Shown: one piece after another, positions 46,583 to 55,845 of the stretch
Numbering within the stretch: position 1 is the stretch's first letter
Layout of the letters: every line of letters starts with the position of its first letter
Assembly (NCBI RefSeq): GCF_006861795.1
Contig: NZ_VDGH01000011.1
Location: forward strand, 70,418-134,417
DNA: 64,000 nt
Origin: Psychrobacillus lasiicapitis
GTDB taxonomy: Bacteria; Bacillota; Bacilli; Bacillales_A; Planococcaceae
Reading direction: 5' to 3'
Program-made: the position numbers and the translations under genes
The notes under the pieces: model-generated
What the model saw: the letters and a program-made list of their open reading frames with translations, nothing else
What the model was told of the DNA's origin: nothing
Databases searched by the model: none

Positions 46583-47374
46583 TTATTGATCTTGAAAATT
46601 AGGTTTCCGTTTTTGAATAAAAGCTTCCACGCCTTCTTGAACATCTTCCGTTTGAAAAACATGACCAAAATAACTAGCTTCGGTTACTAGACCTTCATTG
46701 AGTGGTTGTTCATATCCCTCATCAATCGAGTGCTTCGCGAAAGAAACTGGAATAGAAGAATGGTTACAAATTTTACTTGCAATCTCCATCGCTTTCTCTA
46801 AAGATTTGCCCTTTGGAACAACATGATTTACAAGTCCGATTCGCTCTGCTTCTACTGCTGATAAAGGCTCGCCAGTAAAAATCATTTCTTTCGCTCTTGC
46901 TTTACCTATTAAGCGTGGGAGTCTTTGCGTTCCACCAGCACCAGGGAATAATCCCAATTTCACTTCTGGAAGACCGATCTCTACATGTTCCTCCGCAATG
47001 CGGATATCACAGCTTAGCGCTAGTTCGCAGCCTCCACCTAACGCTAGACCATTAATGGCTACAATAGTCGGATGAGTTAGCTTTTCAATCATATTCAGCG
47101 GTTCTTGAAGCCAAAGTGATTTTTGCTTTGCTACTTCGACTCCTTTTCCAATCCATTCTGGAAATCCTTTAATATCCCCACCAGCTACAAATGCTTTTTC
47201 GCCTGCACCTGTTAAAACTACTACCTTTACTTTAGAATCTTTTTCGATTTCTTCCACGGCTGTGTTCAATTGTTCAATAACATCTGCACTTAAGACATTC
47301 ACAGGTGGATTGTCGATGACAATTTGTGCAATATTCTGTTGTAACGACCATGAAACTACTTGAACCTTTTGCAT
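46583..47374 (-). CDS. Second enoyl-CoA hydratase/isomerase
   Basis: 263 residues, crotonase family. AFVAGGDIKGFPEWIGKGVE and NGLALGGGCELALSCDIRI form the oxyanion hole, and IGLPEVKLGLFPGAGGTQRL holds the Glu position. It lies between the acyl-CoA ligase and biotin carboxylase genes. With YngF-type and MaoC-type hydratases also present, the operon has three hydratases, so it may serve a second acid besides isovalerate. Confidence 0.9.
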   Translation of the reverse strand: MQKVQVVSWSLQQNIAQIVIDNPPVNVLSADVIEQLNTAVEEIEKDSKVKVVVLTGAGEKAFVAGGDIKGFPEWIGKGVEVAKQKSLWLQEPLNMIEKLTHPTIVAINGLALGGGCELALSCDIRIAEEHVEIGLPEVKLGLFPGAGGTQRLPRLIGKARAKEMIFTGEPLSAVEAERIGLVNHVVPKGKSLEKAMEIASKICNHSSIPVSFAKHSIDEGYEQPLNEGLVTEASYFGHVFQTEDVQEGVEAFIQKRKPNFQDQ

Positions 47375-47391
47375 CCTTTCCGCCTCCCGCC

Positions 47392-48948
47392 TTATATTTT
47401 CACTTCACTATAATCTTGTCTTAGAACAAATTTTTGTATTTTACCGGAAGGTGTTCTTGGTAATTCATCAACAAAAATAACTTTTCTAGGTTTTTTATAG
47501 CTTGCTAGATTATTTACACAATGATTAATTACGTCCTCTTCTGTTAAGTTCGATCCTTCTTTTTTTACAACCACAGCACAAACAGCTTCGATGAATCTTG
47601 CATCCGGTATACCAATGATGGAAACTTCCTTTATCTCCTCATGTCGATATAAAACATCTTCAATTTCAGCGGAGTAAATATTTTCCCCACCACTTCGAAT
47701 CATGTCTTTCTTTCTACCTGCAATCTTTAAGTAACCGTCTTGATCGAAAACGCCTAAATCGCCAGTTTTACACCAACCGTTTACAAATGTCTCCATCGTC
47801 GCTTCTGGTTTTCGCCAATACCCTACTGAAACAGCAGGACTTTTAATAGCAATTTCTCCTATTTCACCTACTGGTAGTGGAAGGCCATCATCATCCAAAA
47901 TGCTGATTTCGGTAAGTGGCATTGGTTTTCCGACTGTCTGTCCTTTCGTAAAAGCATCCTGTGGATCGAGGGACGCGGCGATTGGCGTGCCTTCTGTCAA
48001 TCCATATACTTGAACAACGCCAACATTCGGGTATTTCTTCTTTAATTGCTCTAGTGCAGATGGCAATAATGGATCGCCCCCTGTATAAATAGTTTTTAAG
48101 TTTTTCAATTGATAGGAATCTAAGTCATTGTAATTCAACATTTCGTAGATCATAAATGGGAATAAGAAACAATCGGTCACATTTTCCTGTTCAATGACCG
48201 ATAGGATTCTTCCAATTTGGAATCCTTGGCTTTTTGTGATGATAAGTGTTCCACCCATCAAAAGTATTGGAAGCCCTATGTCTTCCATCGCACCTACATG
48301 ATAAAGGGGACCTGTCGTCATGCCAATTTCCTGTCCCGTAAAATTCCATTTCAACGATTGCATAGAGGAAAACCAAAGGGTCATGTCATGTGTCCAAATA
48401 GCGCCTTTTGGTCTACCAGTTGTACCTGACGTATACATTAGCATAACTGGATCACTCAATTTAATATTATTATCTGGTACTTCATCCACAGCGCCACTTG
48501 TCAATAGACTCCAAGGTTTAGACCAATCTGGAATTATAGCTTCCTCATTTTCCAGGCATATGTACTGTTCAACGGAAACACGTGGGCGAACCTCCTCCAG
48601 TTCACTTGCCAAATTGGCATGGAAGCATAATATTTTCGTTTCGGAATCCTTTAATGCATATTCCAGTTCTGCACTCGAAAGTCGGAAATTAAGACGCACT
48701 GCAATTGCCCCGATTTTCGCAACAGCAAAATATACAGCGAAATATTCTAGGCAATTGTATAGCAATACGCCAACTCGATCTCCTTTTTGGACTCCTAATT
48801 CAAGAAGCTTATTTGCATATGCATTTGATATCGTATGAAGCTCTTTATACGTCCAAGCTTTTCCCATTTCTTCTTGTATTGCTATTTTTTCTTGATGATT
48901 GTCATTTAACACATTTGCCATTTTCCTAGTAATAAGTCCAACGTCCAA
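47392..48948 (-). CDS. AMP-binding acyl-CoA ligase, first gene of the catabolic operon
   Basis: 518 residues. The phosphate loop is MLMYTSGTTGRPKGAIW, with VVQVYGLTEGTPI, GWCKTGDLGVF, GRKKDMIRSGGENIYS and the catalytic Lys in RTPSGKIQKF. It activates a short or branched acid. The start is TTG 48948, with AAAGGAGG 7 nt before it, just downstream of the sigma-54 promoter. An upstream ATG frame to 49056 would have to begin before that promoter, so it is not used. Confidence 0.92.
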   Translation of the reverse strand: MDVGLITRKMANVLNDNHQEKIAIQEEMGKAWTYKELHTISNAYANKLLELGVQKGDRVGVLLYNCLEYFAVYFAVAKIGAIAVRLNFRLSSAELEYALKDSETKILCFHANLASELEEVRPRVSVEQYICLENEEAIIPDWSKPWSLLTSGAVDEVPDNNIKLSDPVMLMYTSGTTGRPKGAIWTHDMTLWFSSMQSLKWNFTGQEIGMTTGPLYHVGAMEDIGLPILLMGGTLIITKSQGFQIGRILSVIEQENVTDCFLFPFMIYEMLNYNDLDSYQLKNLKTIYTGGDPLLPSALEQLKKKYPNVGVVQVYGLTEGTPIAASLDPQDAFTKGQTVGKPMPLTEISILDDDGLPLPVGEIGEIAIKSPAVSVGYWRKPEATMETFVNGWCKTGDLGVFDQDGYLKIAGRKKDMIRSGGENIYSAEIEDVLYRHEEIKEVSIIGIPDARFIEAVCAVVVKKEGSNLTEEDVINHCVNNLASYKKPRKVIFVDELPRTPSGKIQKFVLRQDYSEVKI

Positions 48949-48982
48949 TGAAAATTCCTCCTTTCGTTTCTCCTCTATATAT

Positions 48983-49000
48983 AAGCAAGATTCATGCCAA
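48983..49000 (-). promoter_or_regulatory. Sigma-54 (-24/-12) promoter of the catabolic operon
   Basis: On the minus strand TTGGCATGAATCTTGCTT fits YTGGCACGNNNNTTGCW. GG and GC are separated by exactly 10 bases. Transcription should start near 48973, giving a short leader with AAAGGAGG before TTG 48948. The gene of a sigma-54 activator lies directly upstream. Confidence 0.88.
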
Positions 49001-49063
49001 GTTTGAAAATCAAGAACTTTCAACGTTTTACTCTCTATTAATAAACTTGTCACCATCTATTTT

Positions 49064-49079
49064 TTCCGAAATCTCGGAA
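49064..49079. promoter_or_regulatory. Candidate upstream activator site of the enhancer-binding protein
   Basis: TTCCGAAATCTCGGAA is a 6-4-6 perfect inverted repeat about 65 bp upstream of the -24 element, a usual distance for a sigma-54 activator site. Assignment to the adjacent regulator is inference. Confidence 0.6.
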
Positions 49080-49124
49080 GACACCTTTTTCTTTTGACTG
49101 TTAAAGGACAATATAAGGTAAAAG

Positions 49125-49166
49125 AAAAAAATCCAGGATATCGGAGGCTATTCCGATATCCTGGAT
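49125..49166 (-). terminator. Terminator after the sigma-54 activator gene
   Basis: ATCCAGGATATCGGA/TCCGATATCCTGGAT, a 15-bp perfect stem followed on the minus strand by TTTTTTTCTTTT. It insulates the regulator gene from the operon. Confidence 0.9.
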
Positions 49167-49175
49167 TTTATATAT

Positions 49176-50537
49176 TTAAATAATATTATATTTTTTAATC
49201 TTCTCGTATATGGTCGAATTGCTAATCCCAAGTGCTTCTGCCGCCATGTTTTTATCGAATTTACAGTTCATTAGCATTTTTTCTATTTCTTTTTTTTCCG
49301 TTTCTTCTATTATTTCTTTTAACGTTCTGTTTTTATTTTTACCCAGATCTCTTATAATATATTCCGGCAGGTCTTCGATTTCCAATATATTCTCGTTTGC
49401 TAAATGCACACCTGCATCTATTACATTCTCCAATTCTCTTATGTTTCCAGGCCATTCATATTTGTTTAGAAGAGCGTAGACATCATCATGTATGGAATTG
49501 ACTCGTTTGCCAATCCGTGCTTTCGACCTTTCAAAAAAATGGTGGATTAGAAGCAAGATATCCTCTGTTCTTTCCCTTAAAGGAGGACTCACTAATTGAA
49601 TTGCGTTTATCCTATAATATAGGTCTTCTCGAAATTCCCTGTTTTCTATCATTTTTTCTAATGGTCGATTAGTTGCCGCAATTACACGAACATTCACCTT
49701 TTTTGGTTGGGCCGCCCCTACAGGTTCATATTCTCTCTCCTGCAAGACTCTTAGTAATTTGACTTGCATATGCTGGGGCATGTCACCAATTTCATCTAGA
49801 AAAATAGTTCCACCTTCTGCACTTTGAAACTTTCCTACTTTCCCACCTTTTTTAGCACCCGTAAAAGCTCCCTCTTCATAGCCGAACAGTTCAGACTCGA
49901 TTAGATGCTCCGGTATCGACCCACAATTCACGCTAACAAATGGTTTAGTACTACGGGGACTCAGTTGATGAATACTTTGTGCGATTATTTCCTTCCCAGT
50001 TCCACTTTCACCCCTTATTAATACAGAAATATCTCCGCCGGCCACTCTTTTCACACGCTCTTTTAACTCATTCATCGCATGCGAGTTGCCAATCAAGTCA
50101 TGTAAAGAATATCTTGCTCCATTTCCTTGATCACCCTCTGGTGTATACAAATTGTTCCGTGCTAACAGGTCTTTAATATGGCTATTCATTTTCTTCCAAT
50201 CATCTAAATCTCTAAAAATAATCGTTCCTATTGCACCGATGATTTCTTTGTCATCGAAAATGGGGATACGATTTGTAATGACAAAGCTCCCTCTTAGAAA
50301 CTGTAGATCTCCCATCTCTGATTTTCCTGTTTGAACAACAAGGTGCAATCTTGTATTTTCAATATAATCAACAATATATCCCCCGATTAAGTCTTCTCTT
50401 TTCACTTCCAAAAACTCGCAATACTTGTTGCTAATATATTGTATTTTTCCATTATTATCGATAATGATTGTCCCATAGTTTGCATTTTCAAATACGACAT
50501 CGAGTAATTTATGATTGAACAATTGTCCAGATACCAT
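49176..50537 (-). CDS. Sigma-54-dependent enhancer-binding regulator with PAS domain
   Basis: 453 residues. An N-terminal PAS domain (about 10-110; NYGTIIIDNNGKIQYIS) is followed by the AAA+ domain (about 145-375) with Walker A RGESGTGKEI, the sigma-54 contact loop EGAFTGAKKGG, Walker B GTIFLDEIGDM and the arginine region REDLYYRINAI. A Fis-type HTH lies at the end (MAAEALGISNSTIYEKIKKY). It should activate the leucine/acyl-CoA operon from its sigma-54 promoter in response to a ligand or metabolite. ATG 50537 has GGGGAAA upstream. The gene has its own strong terminator. Confidence 0.93.
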   Translation of the reverse strand: MVSGQLFNHKLLDVVFENANYGTIIIDNNGKIQYISNKYCEFLEVKREDLIGGYIVDYIENTRLHLVVQTGKSEMGDLQFLRGSFVITNRIPIFDDKEIIGAIGTIIFRDLDDWKKMNSHIKDLLARNNLYTPEGDQGNGARYSLHDLIGNSHAMNELKERVKRVAGGDISVLIRGESGTGKEIIAQSIHQLSPRSTKPFVSVNCGSIPEHLIESELFGYEEGAFTGAKKGGKVGKFQSAEGGTIFLDEIGDMPQHMQVKLLRVLQEREYEPVGAAQPKKVNVRVIAATNRPLEKMIENREFREDLYYRINAIQLVSPPLRERTEDILLLIHHFFERSKARIGKRVNSIHDDVYALLNKYEWPGNIRELENVIDAGVHLANENILEIEDLPEYIIRDLGKNKNRTLKEIIEETEKKEIEKMLMNCKFDKNMAAEALGISNSTIYEKIKKYNII

Positions 50538-50680
50538 ATTTATTTCCCCTTTCTCCCTCATATCCCCTTACATACCCCTACCTTATATGATAACGGAATT
50601 TTCAAGAAACAGGTGTTTCATTTTTAGTTTGGAGAAACTTTAATAAAAAAACTGCCATTGTAAACGGAGAGTTCATACAA

Positions 50681-51098
50681 TATAGGGATACTGCGCGGTA
50701 GATAAAATTGCTCTGTTAGTGTCTGCTATGATTCTCACTGTAGTCGTACGCTTTCCGCCGGGTGAGCGATGAGCCATCCCCACCGCTTAGGGCGTCGTTG
50801 GAATGTCTCATTAGCCCACTCATCCGGCAGGAGTCGACGCCAGCAGTGAATATCAATAGATATATCTTATTTATTCAGTATCGACTTGTTAAAAACAAAA
50901 TCATAAACAGTTTTTGTACTGTATAAAACCAATAAATGGCTAAGGGCAATCAATCAGTCATTGTAAGCAACCAATACTACTCTAAAAGCAACTAAATCTG
51001 TATAAGAGCAATCAATTTACTAGTGAAAGCAACCATTTATTAAAATAACAAGTTTCCTTAGAGTGAGAAACTGATATTTACCACACAGTTTCCCTATA
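50681..51098. repeat. Repeat element D with inverted ends and internal 21-bp array
   Basis: Left end TATAGGGATACTGCGCGGTA and right end TTACCACACAGTTTCCCTATA are inverted copies of the family end. The left half carries the GTACGCTTTCCGCCGGGTGAGCG unit (cut: GTACGCTTTCCGCC, GGGTGAGCGATGAGCC) and the GGCAGGAGTCGACGCCAGC stretch. The right half holds the five-unit 21-bp array. There is no open frame worth calling. Bases 50538-50680 and 51099-51186 hold nothing else recognised. Confidence 0.7.
50946..51036. repeat. 21-bp-period array inside element D, five units
   Basis: GCAATCAA, GCAACCAA, GCAACTAA, GCAATCAA and GCAACCAT start at 50946, 50967, 50988, 51008 and 51029 (spacings 21, 21, 20, 21). 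On the minus strand the pattern is TTGGTTGCTTTNA plus about 8 variable bases, the same plan as the arrays at 35.9 and 39.4 kb. Confidence 0.88.
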
Positions 51099-51186
51099 CA
51101 GTGAAGTATTTGACTGGAACACATTATTCCTATAATGCGCTCGTACAAGCAAAACAATTTAAACTTTTTCTTCCATAGAACATAAA

Positions 51187-51221
51187 AAAACAGGATAAAG
51201 ATTATTAATCTTACCTGTTTT
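51187..51221 (-). terminator. Terminator after the DUF1456 gene
   Basis: AACAGGATAAAGATT pairs with AATCTTACCTGTT with small mismatches; on the minus strand TTTTTTTATG follows. Confidence 0.75.
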
Positions 51222-51230
51222 TCCGCTTGC

Positions 51231-51737
51231 TTATTCTCGATGTTTCACAGCTAAACCTCTTAAAAATTTTCGCGCAAAATTATCACCGCATACTTTATAA
51301 TTTCGATGTCCTTCTTTACGTAAAATAGCTCCTAACTCACCCTTTGAAACGACAATGCCACCTTCATCTAATATTGCTATCATATCTTCGGTTGTTAATT
51401 GAAGCGCTACTTTCAATTTCTTAAGTAGCATGTTATTAGCGTTTCTTTCGGGAGGTGCGGGATTTTCAGGTTGACCGGGTTTTGGATCTTGTTTACCTCG
51501 TTTAAAAGTAATAAAACCATTTAAAAAGGAATCCAACATCTTATGTGTACATTTTATTTGATCATCGGTTTCTTCCACATCTATGTCATCATAGAATTCA
51601 TCTTTTGATTTTGTCAGTATTTTTGATAGTTCCTCTTTCGATACTTCTATACCACCAAGATTAAATATCTCCATCATATCTTTGTCTTTTATATCTAATG
51701 CATACCTTAGTCGAATTAATATATCGTTGTTATCCAT
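51231..51737 (-). CDS. DUF1456 family protein (YehS-like)
   Basis: 168 residues made of two related modules of about 65 residues: NDILIRLRYALDIKDKDMMEIF...GGIEVSKEELSKIL and NMLLKKLKVALQLTTEDMIAIL...GGIVVSKGELGAIL, joined by a proline-rich linker (PKPGQPENPAPPE). The C-terminal NYKVCGDNFARKFLRGL is typical of the family. Function is unknown. Single gene. Confidence 0.88.
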   Translation of the reverse strand: MDNNDILIRLRYALDIKDKDMMEIFNLGGIEVSKEELSKILTKSKDEFYDDIDVEETDDQIKCTHKMLDSFLNGFITFKRGKQDPKPGQPENPAPPERNANNMLLKKLKVALQLTTEDMIAILDEGGIVVSKGELGAILRKEGHRNYKVCGDNFARKFLRGLAVKHRE

Positions 51738-51959
51738 TTAAAAGCCTCCTACTATTATGACCAGTCATCTCATGTTGTGTTGCTTGCTGAGTTGTTAGTT
51801 AATAAATTATAGCAGAGAAACTGTAAATACAGCTATTAAAACAGCTGAAACATGAATACTGCAATCAGCGAGTAGTTCTTCCAACCTCTACGGATGAAGC
51901 ACTTTTGATAATTAGCATATACTGTATTACTTCAACAAAATATAACGGAGGTGTTTATT

Positions 51960-52454
51960 CTGATTCATACTGTTCAACGAGGTGAAACACTGAGTCAAAT
52001 AGCCAGAGACTATCGTGCACCTCTATCCAAAATCATTAGTGCTAATCAATCCATTAATCCGAATGTACTTTTCATTGGTCAATCCATTGTTATACCTGGC
52101 TATCCAGACCCGAATACGCTTCCATATCGTATGGAGGTTTCCATAAACAATCGTCGACTACGCTTACTAAGAGACGGTATTTTACAAAAAGAGTACCCAA
52201 TTGCTGTTGGAAGAATAGTGTACAATACACCTGTAGGAGATTTTATCATTATAAATAAAGCGCCTAATCCTGGTGGACCATTCGGCACAATGTGGATGAG
52301 TTTATCAAAAGAGCACTACGGGATCCACGGCACCAATGATCCCAGTTCCATTGGTAAAGCAGTCTCACGTGGTTGTATTCGCATGCACAATAAAGACGTG
52401 GAGGAATTAGCACGTATTATTCCAATAGGAACTCCGGTTTCTATCCGGCCATAA
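51960..52454 (+). CDS. ykuD: L,D-transpeptidase with LysM domain (YkuD-like), probable CTG start
   Basis: 165 residues. LysM (about 1-45; [20 protein letters not shown]) then a YkuD catalytic domain with [20 protein letters not shown] and the Cys-containing SRGCIRMHN. It cross-links or trims peptidoglycan, as YkuD does in spores. Alignment with YkuD puts the start at CTG 51960, 8 nt after GGAGG. The nearest ordinary start, GTG 51951, contains the last G of that ribosome site and would be too close to it. ATT 51963 is another possibility. Confidence 0.85.
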   Translation: MIHTVQRGETLSQIARDYRAPLSKIISANQSINPNVLFIGQSIVIPGYPDPNTLPYRMEVSINNRRLRLLRDGILQKEYPIAVGRIVYNTPVGDFIIINKAPNPGGPFGTMWMSLSKEHYGIHGTNDPSSIGKAVSRGCIRMHNKDVEELARIIPIGTPVSIRP

Positions 52455-52458
52455 TATA

Positions 52459-52504
52459 AAAAAACTGGAGGAGAAAATTATTCATCTTCTCCTCCAGTTT
52501 TTTA
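52459..52504. terminator. Bidirectional terminator between ykuD-like gene and phoU
   Basis: AAACTGGAGGAGAA/TTCTCCTCCAGTTT perfect 14-bp stem flanked by A-run and T-run. Confidence 0.9.
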
Positions 52505-52520
52505 TTTAGTTTCCTAAGTG

Positions 52521-53180
52521 TTAGGAGTTGAAATCGTATATTTGACCTTTTATCAAATATGCTGTACTTTCAGCGATATTCGTTATATGGTCTGCTGTTC
52601 TTTCAAGAAAACGATTTACAAATAATAATTGTACAAGCTGATTGGTCTCTTCTGGATGTTCACTTAAATAAGCTGTCAGTTTCTTATATGTTTCGCCACT
52701 ATATTGATCCACTTCCTCCTCTAAGTCACCAACTTCTTTTGCAAAGAGGATATTTTCCTCTAAAAAAGATTGTAGTGCTTTTCGGAGCATCTCAATTGAT
52801 ATTTCTTTCATCTTCTCTAGATGCGTAATCTCCAGTAAAGATGTAGTATTACCAATCTTAATAGTTGCTTTTGCAATGTTCACTGCAAAATCCGCAACTC
52901 GTTCAATTTCGGATGAAATTTTAAGTACCCCGATAATTTCCCTTAAATCTCTTGAAACAGGTGCTTCTTTAGCCATAAGCCATATGGCGAACTGGTTAAT
53001 ATCCATTTCAAGATTATCAATAGCAGTATCTCCCTCAATAACTTTTAATGCAATCTCCACATCTTGTGTTTTTAAAGCAGTAAAAGCTCTTTCTAGAGCA
53101 ACAACTGATAGTTCAGCCATTTCAGTGATTTTACTTTTTAATTCCTCTAAATTATTCTCGAAGTTTACACGGACTCCCAT
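52521..53180 (-). CDS. phoU: Phosphate signalling regulator PhoU
   Basis: 219 residues, two three-helix PhoU repeats. Marks: ELKSKITEMAELSVVALERAF, DLREIIGVLKISSEIERVADFAVNIAK and NRFLERTADHITNIAEST. It tunes PstSCAB uptake and Pho signalling. It follows pstB by 12 bp and closes the operon. Many Bacillus pst operons have two pstB genes and lack phoU, so this layout differs from B. subtilis. Confidence 0.93.
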   Translation of the reverse strand: MGVRVNFENNLEELKSKITEMAELSVVALERAFTALKTQDVEIALKVIEGDTAIDNLEMDINQFAIWLMAKEAPVSRDLREIIGVLKISSEIERVADFAVNIAKATIKIGNTTSLLEITHLEKMKEISIEMLRKALQSFLEENILFAKEVGDLEEEVDQYSGETYKKLTAYLSEHPEETNQLVQLLFVNRFLERTADHITNIAESTAYLIKGQIYDFNS

Positions 53181-53192
53181 TTGCTACCTCCA

Positions 53193-53963
53193 TTATCCAA
53201 ATCGGCCTGTTACATAATCTTCTGTTCGTTGATCTTGTGGTGTAGAGAAAATATTATCGGTATCATCATATTCCACAACTTCTCCATTTAAGAAAAAGGC
53301 TGTTTTATCAGATACTCTTGCAGCTTGTTGCATGTTATGTGTAACAATGACAATTGTGTAATCTTTTTTCATGTTGGTTATTAGTTCTTCTATTTTTAAC
53401 GTAGAAATTGGGTCTAATGCAGATGTAGGCTCGTCCATTAGTATAATATCCGGCTTCATCGCAATAGCACGAGCAATACACACACGTTGTTGCTGGCCGC
53501 CAGACAAACCTAGTGCTGATGTTTTAAGACGATCTTGTACTTCATCCCAAATTGCTGCGCTGCGTAGACTCTCTTCCACAATTTTATTTAATTCTTTTTT
53601 ATTTTTAATGCCTTGCATTCTTGGTCCGTAGGCAACATTGTCATAAATACTCATTGGGAATAAATTTGGTTTCTGAAATACCATTCCTACTTTTGTTCTT
53701 AGTTTGATCACATCATTCGTTTTATAAATGTCTTCATGATCAATGACTATATCACCTGTAATTTTCACTCCGTCTATTAAATCATTCATCCGATTTAATG
53801 TTCGTAAAAAAGTCGATTTACCACAGCCTGAAGGGCCGATTAAAGCAGTTACCTCTTTTTCAAGGATAGCAAGATCGACTCCGAATAAAGCTTGTTTCTC
53901 TCCATAAAATAAATTCAAATCTCTTACATTAATGATCGATGTACCTTCTTTACGTTGCTCCAT
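53193..53963 (-). CDS. pstB: Phosphate ABC transporter ATPase PstB
   Basis: 256 residues. Walker [14 protein letters not shown]-loop [20 protein letters not shown], signature [12 protein letters not shown], Walker [15 protein letters not shown] and H-loop VTHNMQQA. It powers high-affinity phosphate uptake with PstCA. The C-terminal [21 protein letters not shown] is typical of PstB. A gap of 82 bp separates it from pstA. Confidence 0.95.
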   Translation of the reverse strand: MEQRKEGTSIINVRDLNLFYGEKQALFGVDLAILEKEVTALIGPSGCGKSTFLRTLNRMNDLIDGVKITGDIVIDHEDIYKTNDVIKLRTKVGMVFQKPNLFPMSIYDNVAYGPRMQGIKNKKELNKIVEESLRSAAIWDEVQDRLKTSALGLSGGQQQRVCIARAIAMKPDIILMDEPTSALDPISTLKIEELITNMKKDYTIVIVTHNMQQAARVSDKTAFFLNGEVVEYDDTDNIFSTPQDQRTEDYVTGRFG

Positions 53964-54045
53964 CTGCTAAAATACCTTCCCTACTTGATTTTTTTTGGTC
54001 ACTAGCTCAATAAAATCTAAGACTCCATCACTCTTTAACATACAT

Positions 54046-54873
54046 TTATTTATTGGTTGCTTTGTTAAATTTTTTCGAGATATAAGTCGCTGAAAGATTG
54101 ATCGCTAAAATAATTACTATTAAGACAATACCAACTGCTGCCGCAAGCTCAATGTCACCTGACTCTTGTGTTACTAAATAAGAGTGAACAGTTAAAGTCC
54201 TAGCTGATGATAGAATACTCTCTGGCATCGCTGCTACAGTCCCAGCAGTTAAGAATATGGCAGCTGATTCTCCCACAATTCGGCCAACGGAAAGGATAAT
54301 ACCAGATAAAATTCCCGGCATGGAACTCGGTAAAATTACTTTATATAATGTTTGTAGCTTTGTTGTTCCAAGGGCTAAAGAACCTTCACGATACGAACGT
54401 GGTACTGTTTTTAATGCTTCCTCTGTTGTTCGTATGATTACAGGCAATACGATAATCGTTAAGGTTAAGGAAGCAGCTAATATCGACATACCTAATTTTA
54501 ATGTTGTTACAAAGAATACCGCTCCAAACAAACCATAAATGATAGAAGGAATTCCTGTTAAACTTTCTGTTGCAAAGCGTATTAGTCTAACTAACCGTCC
54601 TTGTTTAGCATATTCTTGCAAATAAACAGCTGCTAATATTCCAATAGGTGTTGCAATAACCAATGAGATGAGCACTGTATATATAGTTGTGATAATCATT
54701 GGCCAAATACCGCCATCACCAGTTGGAGAATAATCTCCAAAGATGAAATTAAAGCTTATTAAACCAATTCCTTTGTAAAAGATAAATCCAACGATCATCA
54801 CGAGGATGGCAACCGATAAGAATGCTGATAACCATAATAGAGCACGTAACAAGCTATCTTTAAAATGTCTCAT
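54046..54873 (-). CDS. pstA: Phosphate ABC transporter permease PstA
   Basis: 275 residues, six membrane segments. EAA loop TVPRSYREGSLALGTTKLQTLYKV, and the PstA-typical IGILAAVYLQEYAKQGRLVRLIRF. ATG 54873 follows the pstC stop by 1 bp, and its GGGAGG ribosome site lies in the end of pstC, so translation is coupled. Confidence 0.93.
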   Translation of the reverse strand: MRHFKDSLLRALLWLSAFLSVAILVMIVGFIFYKGIGLISFNFIFGDYSPTGDGGIWPMIITTIYTVLISLVIATPIGILAAVYLQEYAKQGRLVRLIRFATESLTGIPSIIYGLFGAVFFVTTLKLGMSILAASLTLTIIVLPVIIRTTEEALKTVPRSYREGSLALGTTKLQTLYKVILPSSMPGILSGIILSVGRIVGESAAIFLTAGTVAAMPESILSSARTLTVHSYLVTQESGDIELAAAVGIVLIVIILAINLSATYISKKFNKATNK

Positions 54874-54874
54874 C

Positions 54875-55789
54875 TTAGTTACCTCCCTTCGCACTTATTT
54901 TTGCCAGCACAAAATTCAAAATTAATATAAATGAGAATAAAACAATTCCTGTAGCAAATAACATTTCTTGATGTGTACCAAACGCATAACCCATTTCTAA
55001 TGCGATGTTTGTCGTTAGTGGACGAACACTATCCGTTAGGCTAGTTGGAACGATTAAACTATTTCCAGCTACCAATATTACTGCCATCGTCTCCCCTATT
55101 GCTCGTCCTAAACCTAATACGATTGCCGTCATAATACCTGATTTAGCCGCTGGTACAATAACTTTAAAGATGGTACCAATTTGTGATACTCCTAAAGCAT
55201 ATGAGCCTTCACGATATGTTTGGGGTACTGCTCGAATTGCCGTCTCTGCCACAGTGACAATAGTTGGTAACATCATGATCGCCAACACAAGAATCACAGC
55301 TATCAAGCTTTGTCCTTTAACTAAACCAAACGTATTTTGTAAAAATGGAACGATAATTGCAAGTCCAAACACACCATATAATACGGACGGTATACCTGCT
55401 AGCAACTGAATTGCCGGTGAAATAATTTTAGCTAACCTTTTAGAGGCAATTTCCGCCAAGAAAATAGCTGTAAATAAGCCAATAGGAACACCAATGATTA
55501 ATGCTCCAATTGTTGCAAAAATAGATGCAACAATCATTGGGAATATACCAAATTTATCTTCACTAGGTACCCAATCAGTACCAAAAATAAAGTTTATAAA
55601 ACTATAGCCTTCAGCTACAAAGGGATGAGCTCCTTTATAAAATACAAATCCAATTATTAACAATAAAGTTATGACGGAGAGAAGTGCACAAATCAAGAAA
55701 ATTCTTGAAGATAGCTTCTCTAGCATATACTTCCTTTTATTTGCTTTACCGATTTCTACGGTTTGCTTGTTAGTTGTTGGGATAGACAC
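54875..55789 (-). CDS. pstC: Phosphate ABC transporter permease PstC
   Basis: 304 residues, six membrane segments. GIFPMIVASIFATIGALIIG, the EAA loop AVPQTYREGSYALGVSQIGTIFKVI and GRAIGETMAVILVAGN are typical of PstC. It is the partner of PstA in the phosphate channel and lies 56 bp after pstS. Confidence 0.94.
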   Translation of the reverse strand: MSIPTTNKQTVEIGKANKRKYMLEKLSSRIFLICALLSVITLLLIIGFVFYKGAHPFVAEGYSFINFIFGTDWVPSEDKFGIFPMIVASIFATIGALIIGVPIGLFTAIFLAEIASKRLAKIISPAIQLLAGIPSVLYGVFGLAIIVPFLQNTFGLVKGQSLIAVILVLAIMMLPTIVTVAETAIRAVPQTYREGSYALGVSQIGTIFKVIVPAAKSGIMTAIVLGLGRAIGETMAVILVAGNSLIVPTSLTDSVRPLTTNIALEMGYAFGTHQEMLFATGIVLFSFILILNFVLAKISAKGGN

Positions 55790-55845
55790 CTTATACCTCC
55801 AAAATTAAGTCAAAATTATGTTGTTGTCTTCCTTTTAATGGTTAT

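Noticed and set aside
49057-49175. Second sigma-54 promoter or start of the ligase gene at 49056
   Set aside because: No GG-N10-GC element is found here, and the upstream ATG would precede the clear promoter at 48983-49000.
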